From Basidiobolus meristosporus CBS 931.73 (lineage: Eukaryota; Basidiobolomycota; Basidiobolomycetes; Basidiobolales; Basidiobolaceae), in assembly GCA_002104905.1 (NCBI GenBank), contig MCFE01000001.1:1-64000 (forward strand): a DNA stretch of 64,000 nucleotides, read 5' to 3'. The position numbers and the translations under genes are program-made. The first letter of the stretch is position 1; each line of letters begins with the position of its first letter. A model generated the notes under the pieces. The model saw only the letters and a list, made by a program, of their open reading frames with translations, had not been told where the DNA came from and did not search any database. Positions 58,388-64,000 of this stretch are shown in pieces.

Positions 58388-59270
58388 TTACTTTTCATAA
58401 TGCTCCAGAAACATTTCTCTCAGCGGATGTTTCCTTCTTTGAATATACTGTACACTGATAAATATCTTAACTATTTTACCTGTTCTGCTGTTTTCTCCTA
58501 TATATGACTTTCCTCTGTATTTACCGGCCAATATGCTGGATCTCTTTAGATATCCTAATATATGCTCTACCCTCACTCTGAAATGATTAAATATCTCATT
58601 GTAGAGCTTCTGCTTCCTGCTAAACACACCATTGCTTGGCTTCTTGTATGCTGTGATGCATCCTAATTTTGGACAATTATCTCCTGTATAAGCTAAGTCT
58701 GCTATACATTTCTCCCCTCTACTGAATTCTGGATGATTCTCTACCCTGGTGCTTTGTCATGCCTACTTCCAGCAAGTGGCCCACTAAACCAGATGATGCT
58801 ACCCTCAATGTCAGACAGTGCTTGAAGCTTCACACAGTGTGCCTTGTACTTGCCATAATATAAGTGGTTCCGCCCTCTAGAAGGTCTGTTAATCCTGAGT
58901 GGGATGGTATCCAAAATGCTCTTTATATGGAACCTGTTGCTGAACACTCTGGGATATGGAAGTCTATTGGAGCTTCTGAACCTAGTATTCCAAGCTTGCT
59001 CTAAGTCATTCATGCCCTCTGCAAGGTGGTTCTCCATTGCTGTCAGCTGGGAATGAAAGCTTCTAGGACTTTTTTGCCATAGATGGTTGCATGAGACCTT
59101 GTGTGGCAATAGTTCTTGTAATAGCAGAAAAGCTTAACAAGGGATCTCCTTGAGTAGATTGAGGTAGATGGTGCACAGGACTTGGTATAGATATCCTCTA
59201 GTGTGTCAAAAGGAAATCCAGTGGTGGTGATGGAACTGATGAGAAAAGACCATTCAGATGAGTAAGTCAT
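58388..59270 (-). pseudogene. Harbinger-type transposase pseudogene, copy 2
   Basis: Homologous to 45345-46229. It is broken by at least two frameshifts: near 59100 (between IYGKK and SPRSFHSQ) and near 58745 (after SRHDKAP). It keeps the catalytic segments LDTIPLRI and RVRVEHILGYLK. At the place of the copy 1 stop it reads a Lys codon (MFSRKQKLYNEI). Only three CpG remain in the frame. Confidence 0.8.
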
Positions 59271-59629
59271 ATTACAATTGGCAGGTCATTGGGCTGAGGC
59301 GTATTGATTTGATTTGGTGCAATCTACTTTATTTATCAGATTTTCCATGTATTATGAATAAATCTCCATCAATTACCATGTATCCCATTATCATGTTGCA
59401 AATATCATCCTCAAGCAATGACTTGGTGTTTTTATTGATGCTTTACTCACAAATCTGTAATCAGATAGGAAATCTGCAATTGATGGGATCTGAACTGTGT
59501 CAATGCAATCCAAGATGCATCATTCATAATATAAGGAAAACTCAACAATCACATAAATTTTCATATGTATTTCATATAAGACCTGGTTGATGCCAATACA
59601 CCACTCTATAAGTATCCAAATCTATCACT

Positions 59630-60654
59630 ATGGTCCCTATCAAGATGCCAGAGGATGTATGTAAGAAGACATATAACAAGACAAGTGTTGATATCAAGAA
59701 TGAGCTGAGAGTGGGGGATTTGACAAAGAAGCCGCGCGGGAACAATTTTGCGCGCAATTTGCACAGTATGGGCTGGATGCGTCCGTTTGTGCCTCAACTT
59801 TGGGAACCAAAGAGATTTGGAATGAGTTTTTGCCTCAAATGACTAATGTACTGCATGATGTACTAGTAGAGCTAAGTGGCTTCCAAGAGCAATATACACA
59901 GGACTCATCCAGGCAACAGTTTGGAAGTATCAGACAGAAGGTAAGTGAATACCTTGAGGAATCAGAAGGTGAGCTTCAAGAGGAAGAATACAGACTGCAA
60001 GCAGCAGCATCTAGATTGCACCAGCACACTTTGCTGGATTCCTTATCATTCCTTGCAACTTCAGTGTGCTGGCACATTTCAGTCCAAAATGCACCAATAC
60101 TCTTCACAGGAGCACCCTGCATCAAGTCAACACATGTTGGGTAAACCCATGTGCTTCAGAGCAAAACCCCCAGAACTTGCCAAACTACTCACTTAGACAC
60201 TAGTTCATTGGAGCAGGCCAAATTGCGTCAAAAAGTGGCATCACATCAAACTCAGCCAAGAGCCATTCCAGCACACCAGGTTGCACCTGCGCATGCCATA
60301 ACACCTGACCATCAGCAGGTTTCTTCTGGTGAACTGACTGATGATTACCCACATAAAGTGCCTTCACCACCAGAACCTTTGGTAAGTAAGAGAACACGTC
60401 AGTATGTAGCACTGCAGGCCAGTTCAGTAGCATCATCCGGAGCAATAAAGCATGGACAAGCTGCAGCATTGCACTCTTCAACTAGGAGGCAAAATACTGG
60501 CTACAAATACACAAGTAGCCAAGGGGAGAGTCAACAAGGAAGTAGTTTAGGTGTGCAAAGTCAGTCACTACCAAATGCTTCAGTAGTAATCTCTGTCAGA
60601 AAAAACCTAGGAGAAAATGATGTAATTGCATTGAATTGCTATTATTTGCCATGA
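59630..60654 (+). pseudogene. Second-gene pseudogene of Harbinger-like copy 2
   Basis: Homologous to 46589-47836. After MVPI it jumps directly to KMPEDVCKK: 255 bases (85 codons) present in copy 1 are absent. Frameshifts near 59715 and 60140 and a stop break the rest. The C-terminal segment (60151-60654) is still open and keeps the SSTRRQ..YKYTSSQ and LPNASVVI words. Confidence 0.78.
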
Positions 60655-61362
60655 TCCAAACAACACATTTTTATTGCAATCCAACTTGAGCCACTGCAAA
60701 TCAGTGATCACTAAGTTATTGATGTAAGTAATATCATAGTTGTGTCACATTTGAGACAGAACCCCTATAAATAAATAAACTGCATTTGTATACATCATCT
60801 GTTACACCAGTGTAGCCATCTTGATTCTTTTACACCTGTTCAATTGACTGTGTACTAGCTATTACACCTGGTCCAATCACTAGAATCAGGAATATGCTTG
60901 CTCAATGGGCAAAATGGGATATTTGATAGCAAAGCAAGTGGCTTGTGTATTGGTCAAAGAGCCAATTGGTGGTTGACAGCATCAGAATACTTTAAGATCA
61001 ATTAACTGCTGAAATACCATCCAATTGGAATGATGGCAACCAAAATGCTAAGAATCAGTGTAGTTTATAGTGTGATACACATTTATTTCCATATATGTAA
61101 AAGAAACATATCCAAATACTGGATTTTACCTACCATAATAGCAGTGTCCAATTGTGGACATGATGCAAACATTACAAGTTGGTGCAATCATACATGCCAA
61201 CCTCATTGTGTCAGATTGTGCCATAGTGTCAAGACTGTCCCACATGGTGCAAAATTGTCCAAGAGCAATCCTACCTACTGGTTGCTATAATATTGCGTCC
61301 AATTGCTCTTAGAGACCATAGATTGCATCACACAGCCTGGCACAGTATAATGGAACAAGTAT

Positions 61363-64000
61363 ATGATGTATTAACCTTGAAACTGTCACAGTGTGATCCT
61401 AAATGTTGAGAAACTTTCCTCACTTAGCATTGCAGTTGTATTACTTCTACAAAGGTAACCATCCAGAGATTCCTTATGATAAGAACAGCTCAACTATTAT
61501 CACAATTTCTTCATAAGTTCCTTATATCCAAATCACTTCTTAAATTGCAACAGATTATCAGGCACAATTGCCTTAATGTATTCTACAGATGACTTCTACA
61601 GCAAGCAAAACAGCACAAACATCTTCCCTGTAAAGGAGTGGTCTGATAGGAAGTCTACAGATTTTGGAGAATTGAGATGCCCATTCACCTTGAGGAAAGA
61701 TTTCATTGGAATATAGTATCAAGAAAGAAAGTTGAGCCCAAAGTAACAGCAAAAGTAGTGGGGAAGTTTCAAGAGAAGGAGAGAAAGGCCTTTGATGCCC
61801 TATGTATCAATGCGCAAAAATCCTTCATTGGACAAATTAATGCTTTGAATACTGCCAAAGCAGCATGGGAACCCTTAGAGAAGATCTTTAAAGAAAAGCC
61901 AATCACAAGCAAGCTTTATTTAAAACAAAGCTCTTCTGCATGAGGAAGAAGTCAGATGATAACATGCTACAACTGATTGCCAGGATGGAGACACTTGCAG
62001 AAGAACCTTGCAGTATTAATACTGGTGAAGATGATGAAGAGAAGATACTCTGTCTGCTTTGCAGCTTACCAGACAAGTATGAGCTACACATACTTTCTTT
62101 TGATAGCAGACAAAATGAACTAACCTTAGACTATATTAAAGGAAGACTTCTCCATGAAGAACACAGATGTAATAATTAAGCAGAGAAAATTGACATAAAA
62201 CTTGATTTGCCTCAGAAAGGCACACAGAAATAATGGCAACAACAAAACCAAAGAAAACCTGCTTGCTGTATCTACTGAAAGAAGCCAGGGCACTGGGCAA
62301 AAGAATGCAAGAGCCAAGCAGACAAAAAACAGAAACTAGAGCAGGCAATCAATACAACTATAGATGAGCACTTATTTGTAGCAGCACATGATATTACTAG
62401 TAATCAAAGTAGTGAACAGTATAAGTACTCCAGAGCATCACAGCATATTTGCAATATAATAGAGTTGCTCAGCAACTCAAAGACTATTCCAGTAAAAAAG
62501 TTTATCTGGGAGACAACTCTGCACTGAAAGCTACTGGTTGTGGGTATTTGCTGATAAATATGAGTGACATCTCAGGGGCAACAACAGTAAACTGACTGAC
62601 ATAATATATGTGCCTTGAATAGCTAAGAACTTACTCTCAGTTGGTAAAGCAACTACTCAGTAATTGGAATTTGTCTGTACTAAGCTAGGCTGCTTAATAT
62701 TGAGTGAAAATGGGCAAATATTAGCTTTGGGAATCCAAGATTGCAATATTTACAAGTTACAATGCAATATTACTCTACCTGAGCAAGTCAGCATTGCTGA
62801 AACTAATGAAATTAACTGGGAGACTTGGCACAGGAGGCTAATGCACATTGGAGAACAGAGAATGAACCAATTGGTAATAAATCAGCTTGTTTTGGGCCAA
62901 AGCTACTCAATACCAATCAAATTAAGTGTCTTTAAGGAAAGTTCATATGGGAAACCAGATTGGCAATGTTTCAGGAGCTCAACAGGCAATAGTTCCCCAA
63001 AAATACTGGCTATTTTGCACGCACACATGTGTGGGCCCATGAAAAAACCCACCTTTGAAGCTAAGAGATACTTTATGGCGTTCAATGATGACAAGACACA
63101 ATATACATGGGTGTACTTCCACAAAACAAAGACTGAGTCTTGAGAGACATTCAAGCACTTAAGAGCATGGCAGAAATAAAAATTGGCATAAATTGAAGCT
63201 ATGTTAAAGAAACAATGGACAGGAATACTGTTCTAAGAAGTTTGCCATGTAGTGCTTAACAACTGTTGTACTTCAACAAACTACTGTTCTACATACTCTG
63301 CAGAAAAAAAGGAGTAACAAAACATGCAAATAGAATAATAGTACAGATGGGAGGATCTATATTACATGATTGAGGAATAGACTACAGGTTTTTGGCTGAA
63401 TCTGTTGCCACTGCAGTATACAGCAAAAATAGTTGCTGAACAACAGCACTACATGATTCTGCACCCTTTGAAGCTTATACAGGCAAAATCCTGACCTCCA
63501 GCAACTCCAAATCTTTGGCAGCAATTTATTCTATCACATTCCTGTCAAAAAAAGCCCATGGCTGGAACCAAAGCGCAACAAAGGGATCTTTTGTGGGTAT
63601 TGTGAAGGTAATAAAGGATATAGAGTCCATAATGGAAGAATTCAAAAGCTGATCAAGTGCAGGGACATTATGTTGGGGGGAATTTGGATCAGAAAGTCAC
63701 GGATATCATTGGTCAGCTGCCTGATGAACCAATCAACACTAATGAAGAAGATACATACCAAATTCAGCCAGATATGGAAGATAATTCTAACAGTTCCAGA
63801 TCAGAGCAGATTATCCCAGTTAGGAGATGTACCAGAGTAAGAAATGCCCCTAGGTCCTGGAGGCAGACATCCAATGATCATGAAGAAGCTTATCTTGCCT
63901 TATGTGCCCAACCTCAAAATCTGGAAAAGGCAATGCAAAGTCCAGATGCTGCTATATGGCAATAAGCTGTGCAGGAGGAGTACTAATCATTGAACAGGGT
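61363..64000 (+). mobile_element. Second copia family, partial, running off the right edge
   Basis: Gag starts around 61590. It has ALCINAQKSFIGQINALNTAKAAWEPLEKIF (61791-61890), then a frameshift into LLCSLPDKYELHILSF. A CCHC-type knuckle (CCIY..KKPGHWAKEC, about 62256-62310) has one Cys codon changed to a stop. A pre-integrase WHRRLMHIGEQRMNQL lies at 62827-62870, and integrase remnants to about 63420. The linker to reverse transcriptase is at 63657-63965 (VRRCTRVRNAPRSW, EAYLALCAQP). It differs from family A in sequence throughout. The first 200 bases are unassigned. The element is broken by many stops and cut by the window edge. Confidence 0.7.

Larger units (their letters stand above)
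57038..61362. mobile_element. Harbinger-like two-gene DNA transposon, copy 2 (decayed)
   Basis: It begins AGACTTGTTCTGTTGGATAGT after ATT (57035-57037) and ends GGAACAAGTAT, each end carrying one substitution relative to copy 1. It aligns with copy 1 end to end apart from a gypsy LTR insertion (57111-58273), a 255-bp deletion in the second gene and scattered frameshifts. Most differences in the right half are CpG in copy 1 against TpG or CpA here. Confidence 0.82.

Noticed and set aside
1-64000. CRISPR array, bacterial operon, rRNA or viral genes
   Set aside because: No regularly spaced repeats, no Shine-Dalgarno-linked gene runs, no rRNA and no viral structural genes were seen; the genes carry spliceosomal introns.

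Overview
The window looks like nuclear DNA of a filamentous or early-diverging fungus. The evidence is an AUR1-type inositol-phosphorylceramide synthase, a PDX1/SNZ vitamin B6 synthase, STE24, SF3B1, and short introns with GT..AG ends and fungal branch sites (TACTAAC in the alcohol dehydrogenase, CTAAC in STE24). No ribosomal or mitochondrial genes are visible, and the species cannot be named from the sequence.

The window alternates between two DNA types. Gene islands are CpG-containing and moderately to highly GC-rich. They lie at about 0.8-3.1 kb (zinc alcohol dehydrogenase), 11.95-14.45 kb (GH18 glycosidase, tRNA-Thr) and 15.8-27.9 kb (SF3B1, AUR1, tRNA-Arg, STE24, a small protein with a possible Gag1-like clamp fold, PDX1). 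Transposon blocks are AT-rich and almost free of CpG. They lie at about 3.2-11.9, 14.6-15.8 and 28-64 kb. The boundary between types is sharp. The CpG loss, with TpG/CpA in its place, suggests cytosine methylation and deamination acting on repeats.

The host genes are housekeeping genes and form no pathway cluster: pre-mRNA splicing (SF3B1), sphingolipid synthesis (AUR1), CAAX-protein processing (STE24), pyridoxal phosphate synthesis (PDX1), alcohol/aldehyde redox and glycan hydrolysis. STE24 and the small reverse-strand gene converge on a G-rich repeat. Gene models were rebuilt by joining exons: the alcohol dehydrogenase has 3 introns, STE24 has 4, PDX1 has 1 and the small gene probably has 1. 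SF3B1, AUR1 and the GH18 gene are uninterrupted.

The 28-64 kb block is a layered pile of mobile elements. One copia element (copy B) holds a second (copy C, 5-bp target duplication). Copy C is itself split by a 5.8-kb TNP2 (CACTA superfamily) DNA transposon with 11-bp inverted ends and a GTT duplication. Another copia (copy F, reverse strand) is split by a 3.4-kb Harbinger-like element with an ATT duplication, carrying a DDE transposase gene and a divergent second gene I do not recognise. A second, more decayed copy of that element (57.0-61.4 kb) is split by a gypsy-type LTR, which is in turn split by a small non-autonomous element. Two copies of that small element differ by a 40-bp internal inversion flanked by an inverted repeat. 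The two-gene Harbinger-like element, its small relatives and the inversion are the best candidates for something undescribed.
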